Origin: a bacterium
GTDB taxonomy: Bacteria > Ratteibacteria > UBA8468 > B48-G9 > JAFGKM01
Length of the DNA stretch: 33,991 nt
NCBI GenBank assembly: GCA_035370465.1
Contig: DAOOVW010000014.1
Coordinates: forward strand, 1-33,991
Direction: 5' to 3'
Shown here: positions 14,784-24,848 of the stretch, piece after piece
Numbering within the stretch: the stretch's first letter is position 1
How the letters are laid out: every line of letters begins with the position of its first letter
Notes under the pieces: generated by a model
Databases searched by the model: none
Seen by the model: the letters and a program-made list of their open reading frames with translations, nothing else
What the model was told of the DNA's origin: nothing
Made by a program: the position numbers and the translations under genes

Positions 14784-16524
14784 AAATAATTTTAATCTTA
14801 GAATGAAATATGGAAAATATTTTTTTCTTTTTCTTTTTTCTGTTGTATTGTTTGGCCTTTTCAAAATTCAGGTAATTGATTATTCAATTTATTCATTAAA
14901 AGACAAAAAGACAAGGTACGAAAAAGTAAAAATCCCTGTTTGTAGAGGAACAATTTATGATAGAAATGGCAAAATTCTTGCTATGAGTGTACCTGTCTAT
15001 TCTGTTGGAATTGATACATGGGTTATCAATAATTTAAAGGAAAAAAATTTAGATGATATTGAAGAGAAAAAAATATGTGATTGTCTTGGTATAGAAAAAC
15101 AAATTTTAAAAGAGAAAACGAAAAAGCCATATGCAATTCTAAAAGATAATTTAACAGTTGAAGAATACCAAAAAATAAAAGATGAATATGAAAAAGGAGA
15201 AATAAAGGGAATTTATTTTGTAAGGAATTATAAGAGAGTTTATCCTAATGGTAGTCATTGTTGTCATATCCTTGGTTTCATAGGAAAAGATGGAAATGGA
15301 CTTGAAGGAATAGAATTGTTTTATGATAACCTTTTAAGAGGAAGAGAAGGAGTTGTTTTATATCTGAAAGATGGTAAAGGTAATTTAATTCCAACAATAA
15401 ATAAAGTTCTTATTCCCCCAGAAGAAGGAAAAGATATATATCTTACAGTAGATTCAAATATACAGTTTATGGTAGAAGAAGAAATAAAGGATGGATTAAA
15501 GAATTTTAATTCCAACAGTATTTCTGAAATTGTTATGGACCCTGAAAATGGAGAAATACTCGCAATGGCAAATGTTCCTGATTATGACCTGAATTTTCCT
15601 TCAAAGTTTCCTGAATCATATAGAAGAAATAGATGTATAACTGATTTTTTAGAGCCTGGTTCAGTTTTTAAAATTGTTACAGGTACCGCTGCTATTGAAG
15701 AAGGAATTTTTTCTCCCTATAATATAATTTTTTGTGAAAATGGCAAATATTTTGTCAGAGGACATTATGTACACGATACTCATAAATATGGGGACCTTTC
15801 ATTCATAGATGTAATAGTAAAATCAAGTAATATTGGCACAATAAAAATTGCTCTTTCACTCGGTGAGGAAAAATTATATGAGTATTGTAAAAAATTCGGT
15901 TTTGGGCAACTGACTGAAATTGATTTACCTGGTGAAATAAAAGGGGTCTTGCGACCATTAGAAAAATGGAGTAATTACTCCATCACTGCTGTTCCAATAG
16001 GCCAGGAAGTAGGAATAACTTCAATCCAGGGTATTAGAGCAATGGCTGTTTTAAGTAATGGAGGATATCTTGTCTGGCCACATTTAGTCAAAAAAGTCAC
16101 TTTACCTGATGGAAAAGATTTCTTCAAAGTCCCAATAAAAAAAAGGAAAGTTATTTCAGAAAGAAGTTGTGAAATAATGAAAGGAGCACTACTAAAAGTT
16201 GTAAGTGAACAGGGAACAGCACCTCTCGCCTCTATTGAAGGGTATAAAATTTATGGTAAAACAGGAACAGCACAAAAAGCAGAAAATGGGAGATATGTTC
16301 ATGGTAAATACTGTGCATCTTTTATTGGATTTCTCACTCAAAATAATAGTAATATAATAATTTCAGTAAATGTTGATGAGCCAAAACCACTTTATTATGG
16401 AGGAGTTGTAGCAGCGCCTATTTTCAAAAATACAATGTGGAGAATTTTGCAGTACTGTGATGTTCCACCTGACAATAACCATGAGGAAATAAAAATAGTG
16501 TTAGAAAAGAAAGGAAAAAAATGA
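14758..16524 (+). CDS. ftsI: Class B penicillin-binding protein, septal transpeptidase FtsI (PBP3)
   Basis: A 588-residue protein with one N-terminal membrane helix (about 19-38), a dimerisation region starting RGTIYDRNG (63-71) and a transpeptidase domain. Active-site motifs are Ser302-V-F-Lys305 (SxxK, in EPGSVFKI), Ser356-S-Asn358 (SxN) and Lys501-T-G (KTG). It cross-links murein at the septum. There is no PASTA domain after the transpeptidase, which separates it from SpoVD and PBP2x. GAGGGGG lies 9 nt before the ATG, inside ftsL. murE overlaps its end by 4 nt. Confidence 0.95.
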   Translation: MHMQKQDNKNNFNLRMKYGKYFFLFLFSVVLFGLFKIQVIDYSIYSLKDKKTRYEKVKIPVCRGTIYDRNGKILAMSVPVYSVGIDTWVINNLKEKNLDDIEEKKICDCLGIEKQILKEKTKKPYAILKDNLTVEEYQKIKDEYEKGEIKGIYFVRNYKRVYPNGSHCCHILGFIGKDGNGLEGIELFYDNLLRGREGVVLYLKDGKGNLIPTINKVLIPPEEGKDIYLTVDSNIQFMVEEEIKDGLKNFNSNSISEIVMDPENGEILAMANVPDYDLNFPSKFPESYRRNRCITDFLEPGSVFKIVTGTAAIEEGIFSPYNIIFCENGKYFVRGHYVHDTHKYGDLSFIDVIVKSSNIGTIKIALSLGEEKLYEYCKKFGFGQLTEIDLPGEIKGVLRPLEKWSNYSITAVPIGQEVGITSIQGIRAMAVLSNGGYLVWPHLVKKVTLPDGKDFFKVPIKKRKVISERSCEIMKGALLKVVSEQGTAPLASIEGYKIYGKTGTAQKAENGRYVHGKYCASFIGFLTQNNSNIIISVNVDEPKPLYYGGVVAAPIFKNTMWRILQYCDVPPDNNHEEIKIVLEKKGKK

Positions 16525-18020
16525 AACTAAAGGACTTAATTAAAGATATTGACAAAAAAGTGTACAATTTTAAAAACATTGACATCAAAGGAATTGCTTT
16601 TGATTCAAGAAAAGTAAGAGATGGTTATATATTTGTTGCTTTAAAAGGAGAGAAAGAAGATGGACATAAATTCATTCCTGAGGCAATAGAAAGAGGAGCA
16701 AAATGTATTGTTGTTGAAAAAAAAACATCTTTTCTTATTTCAGATGTCGTTGAAATCGTAGTTGATGATACAAAAAAAGTTCTTGCAATTATATCTTCAA
16801 GATTTTATAATGACCCCTCCTCTAAATTAAAAATTGTTGGAATTACAGGAACAAATGGAAAAACAACAACAAGTTTTCTTATTAAAAATATATTAGAAAA
16901 GGCAGGAGAAAAAGCAGGATTAATTGGTACAATTTCCTATCAAATAGGGCAAAGACAAATTATCTCTTTTAATACAACTCCAGAATCAGCCGACTTACAA
17001 GCATTTTTTTCTGAAATGTTAAAAGAAGAATGTAAATGGGCTGTTTTAGAAATTTCTTCTCATGGTATAGAACAAAGAAGAATTTTAGGAATAAATTTTG
17101 ATTGTGGAATATTTACAAATATTACACCTTTTGAACATCTTGATTACCATAAAACATTTAAAAATTACCTTCAAACAAAGTTAAAGTTTTTTTCTATATA
17201 TTTAAAAGAAAGTAAAAAAGAAAATAAAAAAGCAATAATAAATTTAGATGACAAATTCTCCTCATATTTTTTAAGAGAAGCAAAAAAAGCAAAAATTGAG
17301 TCAATAATAACCTATGGAAAACATAGAAAAAGTGATATAAAATTGATTGATTATTCTTTAACAAGAAATGGGAATAAAATTATTTTCCAGCGATATGGTG
17401 AAAAAATAGAAGTTTTTACTCATTTAAGAGGAATTGGGAATGTTTATAATTGTTTAGCCGCAATATCTTTTGCTACAGGTTATAATATTGATAAAGAAAT
17501 CATAATAAAAGGAATTGAAGAAACTTTATCTGTTCCTGGAAGATTTGAATTTATAGATGAAGGACAACCATTTGATATTATTGTAGATTATGCTCATACT
17601 CATAATGCTCTTTTAACATTACTTCAATCAGTTAGACAAATGAAACCAAAAAGAATTATTCTTGTTTTTGGATGTGGAGGAAACAGGGATAAAAGCAAAA
17701 GACCTTTAATGGGAAAAATTGGAGTAAAATTATCTGATATTGTTATTTTAACTTCTGATAATCCACGAAGTGAAGAACCAAGAGAAATAATAAAAGATAT
17801 TGAAAAAGGTATCCCCTTTTATCTTAAAAAGAAATATGCAGTAATTATTGATAGAAAACAGGCAATAAAAGAAGCAATATCTCTTGCGGGGGAAAATGAT
17901 TGTGTCGTTATAGCAGGAAAAGGACATGAAACATTTCAAATATTAAAAGATGTAACAGTTCCATTTGACGATAGAGAAGAAGCAAAAAAAACAGTGAAAG
18001 AACTATATGGAAAAAATTGA
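16521..18020 (+). CDS. murE: UDP-MurNAc-tripeptide synthetase, meso-DAP type
   Basis: A 499-residue Mur ligase that adds the third amino acid to UDP-MurNAc-L-Ala-D-Glu. The P-loop ITGTNGKTT is at 108-116. The DNPRSEEP motif at 413-420 is the signature for meso-diaminopimelate; L-lysine enzymes have other residues there. The carbamylated lysine is probably Lys220. One oddity is YAHTHNALL near 357-365, where most MurE have YAHTPD. The start overlaps ftsI by 4 nt; murF starts 14 nt before its stop. Confidence 0.96.
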   Translation: MKLKDLIKDIDKKVYNFKNIDIKGIAFDSRKVRDGYIFVALKGEKEDGHKFIPEAIERGAKCIVVEKKTSFLISDVVEIVVDDTKKVLAIISSRFYNDPSSKLKIVGITGTNGKTTTSFLIKNILEKAGEKAGLIGTISYQIGQRQIISFNTTPESADLQAFFSEMLKEECKWAVLEISSHGIEQRRILGINFDCGIFTNITPFEHLDYHKTFKNYLQTKLKFFSIYLKESKKENKKAIINLDDKFSSYFLREAKKAKIESIITYGKHRKSDIKLIDYSLTRNGNKIIFQRYGEKIEVFTHLRGIGNVYNCLAAISFATGYNIDKEIIIKGIEETLSVPGRFEFIDEGQPFDIIVDYAHTHNALLTLLQSVRQMKPKRIILVFGCGGNRDKSKRPLMGKIGVKLSDIVILTSDNPRSEEPREIIKDIEKGIPFYLKKKYAVIIDRKQAIKEAISLAGENDCVVIAGKGHETFQILKDVTVPFDDREEAKKTVKELYGKN

Positions 18021-19362
18021 AATAGAAAAAATTGTTAAATGGTGTAAAGGTGAAATAAATAATAAAAATTTTCTCCCTCTTTATATAAATGGTATTTCCA
18101 CTGATACAAGAAAAATAAAAAAGGGTGAAATTTTTATTGCATTAAAAGGAGAAAAATTTGACGGGCATCAATTTGTTCAAGAAGCATATAAAAATGGAGC
18201 AATAGGGGCAATTGTTGATAAAAATATATCTTTTTCATCAGAAAAAAAATTTTTTATTATCCGCGTCAAAGATACTTTAAAGTCATTAGGAGATATTGCA
18301 AAGGAATATAGAAATTACATAAACCCATATATAATTGGTATAACGGGTAGTGATGGGAAAACAACAACAAAAGAACTTATTGCAAAATGTTTGGCAGAGA
18401 AATTTAATGTAAGGGCAAACCAGGGAAATTATAATAATCAAATAGGTCTTCCTCTTTCTTTACTTTCTTTTGATAAAAAAACTGAAATTGGTGTTCTTGA
18501 AATGGGAATGAGTAAGAAAGGAGAAATAGATTATTTAAGTAAAATAGCAAAACCTGATAGTTGTGCCATTACTAATATTGGACGGGCACATATTGGATTT
18601 TTTAAAAATATAAAAGAAATTGCAGAAAGTAAAAGCGAGATTTTAAATAACTTAAAAGGAGAAAAATTTTGTCTTTTTAATAGAGACGATAATTTTTTTA
18701 ATTTTTTAAAAAGCAGGTCTTCCGGAAATGTAAAAAGTTTTGGTAAAAGTATAAAAGCAGATGTAAGAGGAATAATTATAGACGAAGGTAATGATTTTTT
18801 TTCTTTTAAAGTAAATAACTTTAATGAAAAATTTATAGTAAATTTCTGGAATACTTCAATGATTTATCCATCTCTTATATCTATTGCTTTTTCTATTAAA
18901 TTTGGTATTGATTTTGATAAAATAAAAGGTGTAATTGAAAAGTTTAATTCAATAGAAGGCAGAGGAAAAGTATATAAAATAAAAGGAGTTTGTCTTATTG
19001 ACGAATCATATAATTCAAACCCGAACTCATTAAAAAATTCGCTCATATGTTTTTCAAGAAAAAATTTTAAAAGAAAGATTGCTATAATTGGAGATATGGC
19101 TGAACTTGGAAAATTTTCTTCATTTTACCATAAATATATCGGGCAACTTATTAGAAAACTTGATATTGACATGGTAATATCATTAGGGGAGAAAAGTAAA
19201 ATAATATCTGACCTAAATTTGGGAAAACATTTTTCAGATATTGAAAAATTAAATTTATTTATTAAAAATAAAATTAAAACAGGAGATGGAATTTTAATAA
19301 AGGGTTCAAACTTCTTGAATATGGGAGAAATAACAAAATTTTTAATAAAGGAAATAGGATAA
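18007..19362 (+). CDS. murF: UDP-MurNAc-pentapeptide synthetase (D-Ala-D-Ala adding)
   Basis: A 451-residue Mur ligase that attaches D-Ala-D-Ala to the UDP-MurNAc-tripeptide in the cytoplasm. The N-terminal domain contains STDTRKIKKGEIFIALKGEKFDGH. The ATP P-loop GITGSDGKTT is at 111-120, VLEMGMSKKGEI and ITNIGRAHIG follow, and DESYNSNPNS is the late MurF signature. The start lies inside murE (14-nt overlap), and mraY follows after 3 nt, so translation is coupled throughout. Confidence 0.96.
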   Translation: MEKIEIEKIVKWCKGEINNKNFLPLYINGISTDTRKIKKGEIFIALKGEKFDGHQFVQEAYKNGAIGAIVDKNISFSSEKKFFIIRVKDTLKSLGDIAKEYRNYINPYIIGITGSDGKTTTKELIAKCLAEKFNVRANQGNYNNQIGLPLSLLSFDKKTEIGVLEMGMSKKGEIDYLSKIAKPDSCAITNIGRAHIGFFKNIKEIAESKSEILNNLKGEKFCLFNRDDNFFNFLKSRSSGNVKSFGKSIKADVRGIIIDEGNDFFSFKVNNFNEKFIVNFWNTSMIYPSLISIAFSIKFGIDFDKIKGVIEKFNSIEGRGKVYKIKGVCLIDESYNSNPNSLKNSLICFSRKNFKRKIAIIGDMAELGKFSSFYHKYIGQLIRKLDIDMVISLGEKSKIISDLNLGKHFSDIEKLNLFIKNKIKTGDGILIKGSNFLNMGEITKFLIKEIG

Positions 19363-19365
19363 AAA

Positions 19366-20442
19366 ATGCTTTATAAATTACTGTATGAATGCGTAAAGTA
19401 CTGGTTTGGATTTAATGTGTTCAAATATATCACAGTTAGAGCAACTCTTGCAACATTTACATCTCTTATAATTTCAATCATTTTTGGTAAGAAATTTATA
19501 AATTCAATGAAAAGGTTTTGCCATCCAAATGATTTTTTAAATTTTAGAGAAAATAATAAAAAAGACATCCCAACAATGGGTGGAATTTTTATACTTTCCA
19601 CTCTTCTATTTTCAACAATTTTATGGGCTGATATATCAAATATCTATATTCTCCTTCTGATTTTTCTTACCATTTATCTTGCTCTTTTTGGATATTGGGA
19701 TGACATGAAAAAACTTGTAAATCAAAGTTCAAGAAAGGGATTAAGACCAATTATAAAAATAGTTGCCCAGGTCGGTGCAGGATTGGTTATAGGTATTGTT
19801 CTTGTTTATGGTCAGGGAATAAACTTTGATACTTCTGTTTATCTTCCTTTTTTTAAAAAAGTAGTAATACCTCTTGGAGAATATTATATTCTTTTTGCAA
19901 TATTCCTCATTGTTGCAACTTCAAATGCAGTAAATCTCACAGATGGAATGGATGGACTTGCAATTGGTTCTGTAATGATTGTTACCCTTGCTTATGCTGC
20001 AATATCCTATTTAGCAGGTAATATTAAATTCGCAGAGTATTTAAGTATACCATATGTTAAAGGTGCGGAAGAAGTTACCATTTTTACTGGTGCTCTTGTT
20101 GGCTCCTGTTTAGGATTTTTATGGTACAATTGTTATCCAGCAGAAATTTTTATGGGTGATACTGGTTCTTTACCACTTGGAGGAATTATTGGATTTTTAG
20201 CAATAATTGTAAAACAGGAACTCTCCTTAATTTTTGTAGGAGGTATATTTCTTATTGAAGGACTTTCAGTTGTTATTCAAATCATATCAGTAAAAACAAG
20301 AGGCAAAAAGGTTTTTCTTATGACACCATTACACCATCATTTTGAAAAAAGAGGAATACCTGAATCAAAAGTTGTTATAAGATTCTTGATACTTACACTC
20401 ATTTTATCACTTTTTACAGTAATAACTCTCAAAATAAGATGA
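19366..20442 (+). CDS. mraY: Phospho-N-acetylmuramoyl-pentapeptide transferase
   Basis: A 358-residue polytopic enzyme (about 10 membrane helices) that moves phospho-MurNAc-pentapeptide onto undecaprenyl phosphate to give lipid I. Catalytic and signature segments are KKDIPTMGGI near residue 66, NLTDGMDGLA near 190, FMGDTGSLPLGG near 262 and TPLHHHFEKRG near 319. It starts 3 nt after murF, and murD overlaps its end by 4 nt. Confidence 0.97.
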   Translation: MLYKLLYECVKYWFGFNVFKYITVRATLATFTSLIISIIFGKKFINSMKRFCHPNDFLNFRENNKKDIPTMGGIFILSTLLFSTILWADISNIYILLLIFLTIYLALFGYWDDMKKLVNQSSRKGLRPIIKIVAQVGAGLVIGIVLVYGQGINFDTSVYLPFFKKVVIPLGEYYILFAIFLIVATSNAVNLTDGMDGLAIGSVMIVTLAYAAISYLAGNIKFAEYLSIPYVKGAEEVTIFTGALVGSCLGFLWYNCYPAEIFMGDTGSLPLGGIIGFLAIIVKQELSLIFVGGIFLIEGLSVVIQIISVKTRGKKVFLMTPLHHHFEKRGIPESKVVIRFLILTLILSLFTVITLKIR

Positions 20443-21773
20443 ATTTAGAAAATAAAAAAGTTGTTATTGTTGGATTTGGAAAAACAGGACTTGCAGTTGC
20501 GAATTTTCTTTTAAATAAAAAAGTAAATGTATTTATAACAGATAAGGAAGCAACAAAAGAAAAAATAGAGAATTTAAAAAAGTTAAATGGGAAAATTGAA
20601 GTTGAATTTGGAAAACATTCTTCTTCTTTTTTGAAAGGAACTGACTTAATTGTAATAAGTCCTGGTGTTGATGAAAGGGTTTTACCTGAAATTGTTTTAG
20701 AAGAAAAAATCCCTGTGGTCAGTGAAATTGAATTATCTTATAGTTTTTCACCTTCAAAAAAAATAATTGCTATTACAGGAACAAATGGAAAAACAACAAC
20801 TACTTTAATGGCTGGTAATCTTTTAAAATTTGCCTATCAACCTTATGTTGTTTGTGGAAATATAGGAAACCCATTTATATCTGAAATTGAAAAAATTACA
20901 AAAGATACATATATTATTATTGAAGTTAGTAGTTTTCAATTAGAAAAAATCAGAAATTTCAAACCATATATTGGAGTAATTTTAAATATTGCAGATGACC
21001 ATTTTGATAGATATGCAAATTTTAATGAATATATTAGAAGTAAAGAAAAAATTTTTATAAATAAAGAGGAAAACGATTGGGCTGTGTTAAATGGAGATGA
21101 TAAAAACTGTATAAATATCGGCAAGAAAATTAAAGGGAATAAAATCTTTTTTGGTTTTTCTAAAAATTTTGATGTTTATTTTAAAAATAACTCTATATAT
21201 TACAATAATGAAAAAATAGTTAATTTTGATAAAACAAACCTTATAGGTAAAGGAAACATTTATAATACAATGGCAATAGTATCAATTGGTAAAATATGTA
21301 ATATTAAAAATGAAATTATAGAAGAAAGTTTAGTTAACTTTACTCCTCCATCTCACAGAATGGAAAAAGTTCGTCAAATAAATGGAATAACATTTATTAA
21401 TGATTCAAAAGCAACAAACCCACATGCAGTTGAAAATGCCCTTGAATGTCTACCTGATGGAAAGGTAATTTTGCTTATGGGCGGTCTTGATAAAGAACTA
21501 CCTTTTAAGCAGTTGAGAAATATAATTGAAAAAAAAGTCAAATTATTAGTTCTGTTTGGCAAGGCAAAAGATAAAATAGAAAATGAATTAAAAATTAAGA
21601 AAATCCCGGTTAGAAAATTTGATAACTTAGAAGATGCAGTTGATTTTTCTTATAAAAATTCTGAAAAAGGAGATATCGTTTTACTTTCACCTGGTTGTGC
21701 ATCATTTGACCAATTTAAAAATTACGAGGAGAGAGGAAATGTTTATAAGAGGAAAGTCAGCAATTTATTATAG
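20439..21773 (+). CDS. murD: UDP-N-acetylmuramoylalanine--D-glutamate ligase
   Basis: A 444-residue Mur ligase that adds D-glutamate to UDP-MurNAc-L-Ala. The N-terminal Rossmann domain starts KVVIVGFGKTGLAV. The ATP-binding AITGTNGKTTTT is at 111-122, followed by ILNIADDHFDRY and the C-terminal NDSKATNPHA segment typical of MurD. Ends SPGCASFDQFKNYEERG, the family's usual C-terminal motif. Overlaps mraY by 4 nt, and its last 35 nt overlap ftsW. Confidence 0.96.
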   Translation: MNLENKKVVIVGFGKTGLAVANFLLNKKVNVFITDKEATKEKIENLKKLNGKIEVEFGKHSSSFLKGTDLIVISPGVDERVLPEIVLEEKIPVVSEIELSYSFSPSKKIIAITGTNGKTTTTLMAGNLLKFAYQPYVVCGNIGNPFISEIEKITKDTYIIIEVSSFQLEKIRNFKPYIGVILNIADDHFDRYANFNEYIRSKEKIFINKEENDWAVLNGDDKNCINIGKKIKGNKIFFGFSKNFDVYFKNNSIYYNNEKIVNFDKTNLIGKGNIYNTMAIVSIGKICNIKNEIIEESLVNFTPPSHRMEKVRQINGITFINDSKATNPHAVENALECLPDGKVILLMGGLDKELPFKQLRNIIEKKVKLLVLFGKAKDKIENELKIKKIPVRKFDNLEDAVDFSYKNSEKGDIVLLSPGCASFDQFKNYEERGNVYKRKVSNLL

Positions 21774-22869
21774 AATTTGCATTTCATCTGCCTTTTTAAT
21801 TGTTTGTGGCACTGTTTTTCTATTAAGTTCCTCTGTTTCATATGGAATTTCAGAAGGCGGAAATCCATTACTGTATTTATATGAGAGAATTATATGGATA
21901 ATTTTGAGCGTTTTTCTTCTATATGTTTTAAAAAAAATTGGTATTGAAAAAATTGAAAAAATTTCTTTTTTAATTTTTATTTTTTCCTTAGCACTACTAA
22001 CTATACCGGTGATGCTTAACCTTATTTATCACAAACCAGAATATTTAAGATGGATAAAAATAGGACCCCTTTCTTTTCAACCATCTGAACTTGTCAAATT
22101 AACATTTATTATATTTCTTGCAAATTACCTCAATATGAGAGATAAAATGATTAACAATTGGAAGGTCTTATTATTTCCTGTCCTATTTTTCCTTTTCATA
22201 ATTATAATTTTACAATTCCAGAAAGATATGGGAACAGTTGTAATAATGGGAGCAACTTTTTTCTTCCTTTTATTTCTGGCAGGGTTAAAAATGAAATATA
22301 TTACAATTTTCAGTATTTTAGGAGTAATTTTAATAGCAGGTCTTATTTTGCTTTTCCCATACAGAATTGAGAGAATTAAAAATTTTCTCAATCCGACTTC
22401 TGACCCTAAGGGTGGTGGGTACCAGATTATTCAATCAAGAATTACTTTAGGTTCTGGTGGGGTATTCGGGAAAGGTTTGGGCAGGGGAGAAGGGAAACTC
22501 AGTTTTCTCCCAGTTGTTAATAAAGATTACATTTATGCAGTAGTTGGAGAAGAAAAAGGATTTATTGGAACCAGTTTTATTTTAATTTTATTTGCAATTC
22601 TTGTTTTTTCTTCATTTGAAGTTTCTACATTAGCAAAAAATAATTTTGATAAATATCTTTCAGCAGGAATTGGGACACTTTTTGGTTTTCAGTTTTTACT
22701 GCATGCTCTTGTTGTTATTTCAATAATCCCATCAAAAGGAACAACATTACCATTTTTCAGTAAAGGTGGGTCATCTTTTGTTATCAATTTTCTTACATTA
22801 GGGATATTAATAATTATTGCGAAGAGAGTATGTATTAAAGGGGACTTAGATGATTTCCTTGATTTTTAG
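21739..22869 (+). CDS. ftsW: Septal peptidoglycan glycosyltransferase FtsW (SEDS family)
   Basis: A 376-residue SEDS protein with about 10 membrane helices, which polymerises lipid II at the septum together with FtsI. The start at 21739 has GAGGAGAGAGG just upstream within murD; an earlier open start at 21634 lies deep inside murD and gives an unnatural soluble extension. Typical segments are FQPSELVKL, QKDMGTVVIMG, GGGYQIIQSRITLGSGG and SKGGSSFVINFLTLG near the end. It closes the cluster: no murG, murC or ftsQAZ follows. Confidence 0.95.
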   Translation: MFIRGKSAIYYRICISSAFLIVCGTVFLLSSSVSYGISEGGNPLLYLYERIIWIILSVFLLYVLKKIGIEKIEKISFLIFIFSLALLTIPVMLNLIYHKPEYLRWIKIGPLSFQPSELVKLTFIIFLANYLNMRDKMINNWKVLLFPVLFFLFIIIILQFQKDMGTVVIMGATFFFLLFLAGLKMKYITIFSILGVILIAGLILLFPYRIERIKNFLNPTSDPKGGGYQIIQSRITLGSGGVFGKGLGRGEGKLSFLPVVNKDYIYAVVGEEKGFIGTSFILILFAILVFSSFEVSTLAKNNFDKYLSAGIGTLFGFQFLLHALVVISIIPSKGTTLPFFSKGGSSFVINFLTLGILIIIAKRVCIKGDLDDFLDF

Positions 22870-22894
22870 AAATTCAATAATCAAGTCCTGAAAC

Positions 22895-23719
22895 TTACTC
22901 TAAGGATATAGAAAGGTTTATTTTCAGATCCATCGGAAGTGATTGGTTTGTAGTATTTTCTCCAGGTGTACCTGGCAGAAGAAAAAATAATTTTAAATTT
23001 AATTTAAAATTTCCATTAAATTTTTCAAGTTTGCCTTTATTACCATTAAAAACAAAATTTCCATTTGAATTGTTTGTTCCTTTAAATTCAATTGTTATGT
23101 CCTTATCCACTTCTTTTTCATCAATAATACTATTATTTGAAATTAACTTTATCGTATATCTTTCTTCTTTTATATCACTTATAAAGTATTTAAAATCTAA
23201 ATTACACATTTTCAAAAATCCTGGTATTTCAAAAGAAGATATTTTTTGTTGCCATGTTCTCCCTTTATACATCTTCCCCTCAGGAAATACAGGAAGTAGA
23301 GATAAAAAATTTCCTATATTTATTATATTTGGCTCAATTTCTTCTGTTTTTATTATTTTCCCATTTTTCTGCATTTCTACCCTGCTTGTTGAAACGACAT
23401 TTGATATTTCTGTTTCGTTTTTTGTTATATCTTCAATTACCATATCATTTACTTTAATAAGTGTTTTCCGCGGGATAATTTCAAGAGTATATGAGTTATT
23501 TGTCTTAATTGTTTTTATATCAATATTCCCAGTTGCTAAAACTTTAAAATTATTCTTTTCTGTTTGATTATAACCAAATGAAATATCTCCTGCAATTTTA
23601 AATTTATAACTGACAGGTACATCTTCTTTGAAGACATAATTTAATGTTTCAGATAACAAAAAATAAGGAAAGGACAAAAAAATAATAAAAAATATAATTT
23701 TAATTTTATTCATTTTCAT
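22895..23719 (-). CDS. Secreted beta-rich protein of unknown function
   Basis: A 274-residue protein with a clear signal peptide (about residues 1-24, IIFFIIFLSFPYFLLSETL) and no further membrane segment. The mature part alternates polar and hydrophobic residues in strand-like stretches (YKFKIAGDISFGYNQ, FKLNLKLFF), with GRTWQQKIS in the middle. This resembles the loosely defined DUF6263-like exported proteins, but I cannot name a family with confidence. It has no lipobox cysteine. It is the last gene of the pckG-aspC operon, overlapping aspC by 14 nt, and ends 25 bp from the convergent ftsW. Confidence 0.65.
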   Translation of the reverse strand: MKMNKIKIIFFIIFLSFPYFLLSETLNYVFKEDVPVSYKFKIAGDISFGYNQTEKNNFKVLATGNIDIKTIKTNNSYTLEIIPRKTLIKVNDMVIEDITKNETEISNVVSTSRVEMQKNGKIIKTEEIEPNIINIGNFLSLLPVFPEGKMYKGRTWQQKISSFEIPGFLKMCNLDFKYFISDIKEERYTIKLISNNSIIDEKEVDKDITIEFKGTNNSNGNFVFNGNKGKLEKFNGNFKLNLKLFFLLPGTPGENTTNQSLPMDLKINLSISLE

Positions 23720-24848
23720 TTACGAACTCGTTAATTCTTTCAACTGCTTTTTCTAAATTTTTAATAGAAGTTGCATAAGAAATACGGAAAAATTTTTCTG
23801 CACCAAAATCATCTCCAGGAACAACAGAAACAAATTTTTCTTCAAGTAATTTCTGAGCAATAATTTTTGAATCCATATTATTAAAAGAACAAAAGAGATA
23901 AAAAGCACCATCAGGATATGGAAAAATAATTTTCTTTGATAAATTTTCAACAAGAAAATTCCTTCTTTTTTTAAACTCCTCAACCATATTCTTATAAAGG
24001 TACTCTCCTTCTTTAATTGCAAAATATGCTGCTTTTTGTGAAATTGAAGATGGCGCAGAAGTTGTTTGACTCTGTATTTTACTTACTGCATCTATTATTT
24101 CTTTTTCACCTGCAATATATCCAATTCTCCATCCAGTCATTGCAAATGTTTTTGATACACCATTTACAACAATTGTCAATTTTTTCATTTCATCTGATAT
24201 TGATGCAATACTTATATGTATTTTATCATAAATTATTTTTTCGTAAACTTCATCTGAAATACACATAATATTATTTCTAACAAGGATTTCTGAAATTTCT
24301 TCCAACTCTTCTTTTGTATAAATAATACCAGTAGGATTTGAAGGAGTGTTTAATATTATACCTTTTGTTCTTGGGGTAATCTTTTGCTTCAATTCATCTA
24401 TATCTACTTTAAATTTCTCATTCCATTTACAAAAAACAGGTACTCCACCTGCAATTTTTACCATAGCAGGATAACTCACCCAATAAGGAGATGGAATTAT
24501 AACTTCATCACCTGGATTTAAAATTGCCAGAAATATATTGAAAAGTGAATGTTTTGCTCCATTTGAAACAACAATCTGGTCAGGCATATATTTTACATTA
24601 TTCTCTTTTAAAAGTTTTTCAGCAATAACTTCTCTTAATTCCTTAATCCCTTTATCTTCTGTATATTTTGTAAACCCTTCATCTATTACTTTTTTTGCAA
24701 ATTCCTTTATTGGTTGTGGAGTATCAAAGTCCGGCTCTCCAACTGAAAGATTAACAACATCCTTCCCTTCTGAAATTAACATTTTTGCCATTTGATTTAT
24801 TGAAAGAGTTACCGATGGTTTTATTTCTTCTGCCCTTTTAGATATCAT
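23706..24848 (-). CDS. aspC: Aspartate aminotransferase (PLP fold type I)
   Basis: A 380-residue class I aminotransferase. PLP is bound by Lys233 in VSKTFAMTGWRIGY; Asp199 and Tyr202 (SDEVYEKI) and Asn171 (NTPSNPTG) complete the site, and FFRISYAT near the C-terminus has the Arg that binds the alpha-carboxylate. The sequence is closest in style to the I-gamma (Bacillus/Thermus AspB) group, which may also use prephenate in some species. It overlaps pckG by 4 nt. Being coupled to PEPCK fits a role in linking oxaloacetate and aspartate. Confidence 0.92.
   Translation of the reverse strand: MISKRAEEIKPSVTLSINQMAKMLISEGKDVVNLSVGEPDFDTPQPIKEFAKKVIDEGFTKYTEDKGIKELREVIAEKLLKENNVKYMPDQIVVSNGAKHSLFNIFLAILNPGDEVIIPSPYWVSYPAMVKIAGGVPVFCKWNEKFKVDIDELKQKITPRTKGIILNTPSNPTGIIYTKEELEEISEILVRNNIMCISDEVYEKIIYDKIHISIASISDEMKKLTIVVNGVSKTFAMTGWRIGYIAGEKEIIDAVSKIQSQTTSAPSSISQKAAYFAIKEGEYLYKNMVEEFKKRRNFLVENLSKKIIFPYPDGAFYLFCSFNNMDSKIIAQKLLEEKFVSVVPGDDFGAEKFFRISYATSIKNLEKAVERINEFVNENE

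Noticed and set aside
21634..21738. Upstream start for ftsW
   Set aside because: It lies inside murD, gives a non-membrane extension without family similarity, and the ATG at 21739 has a good ribosome site.
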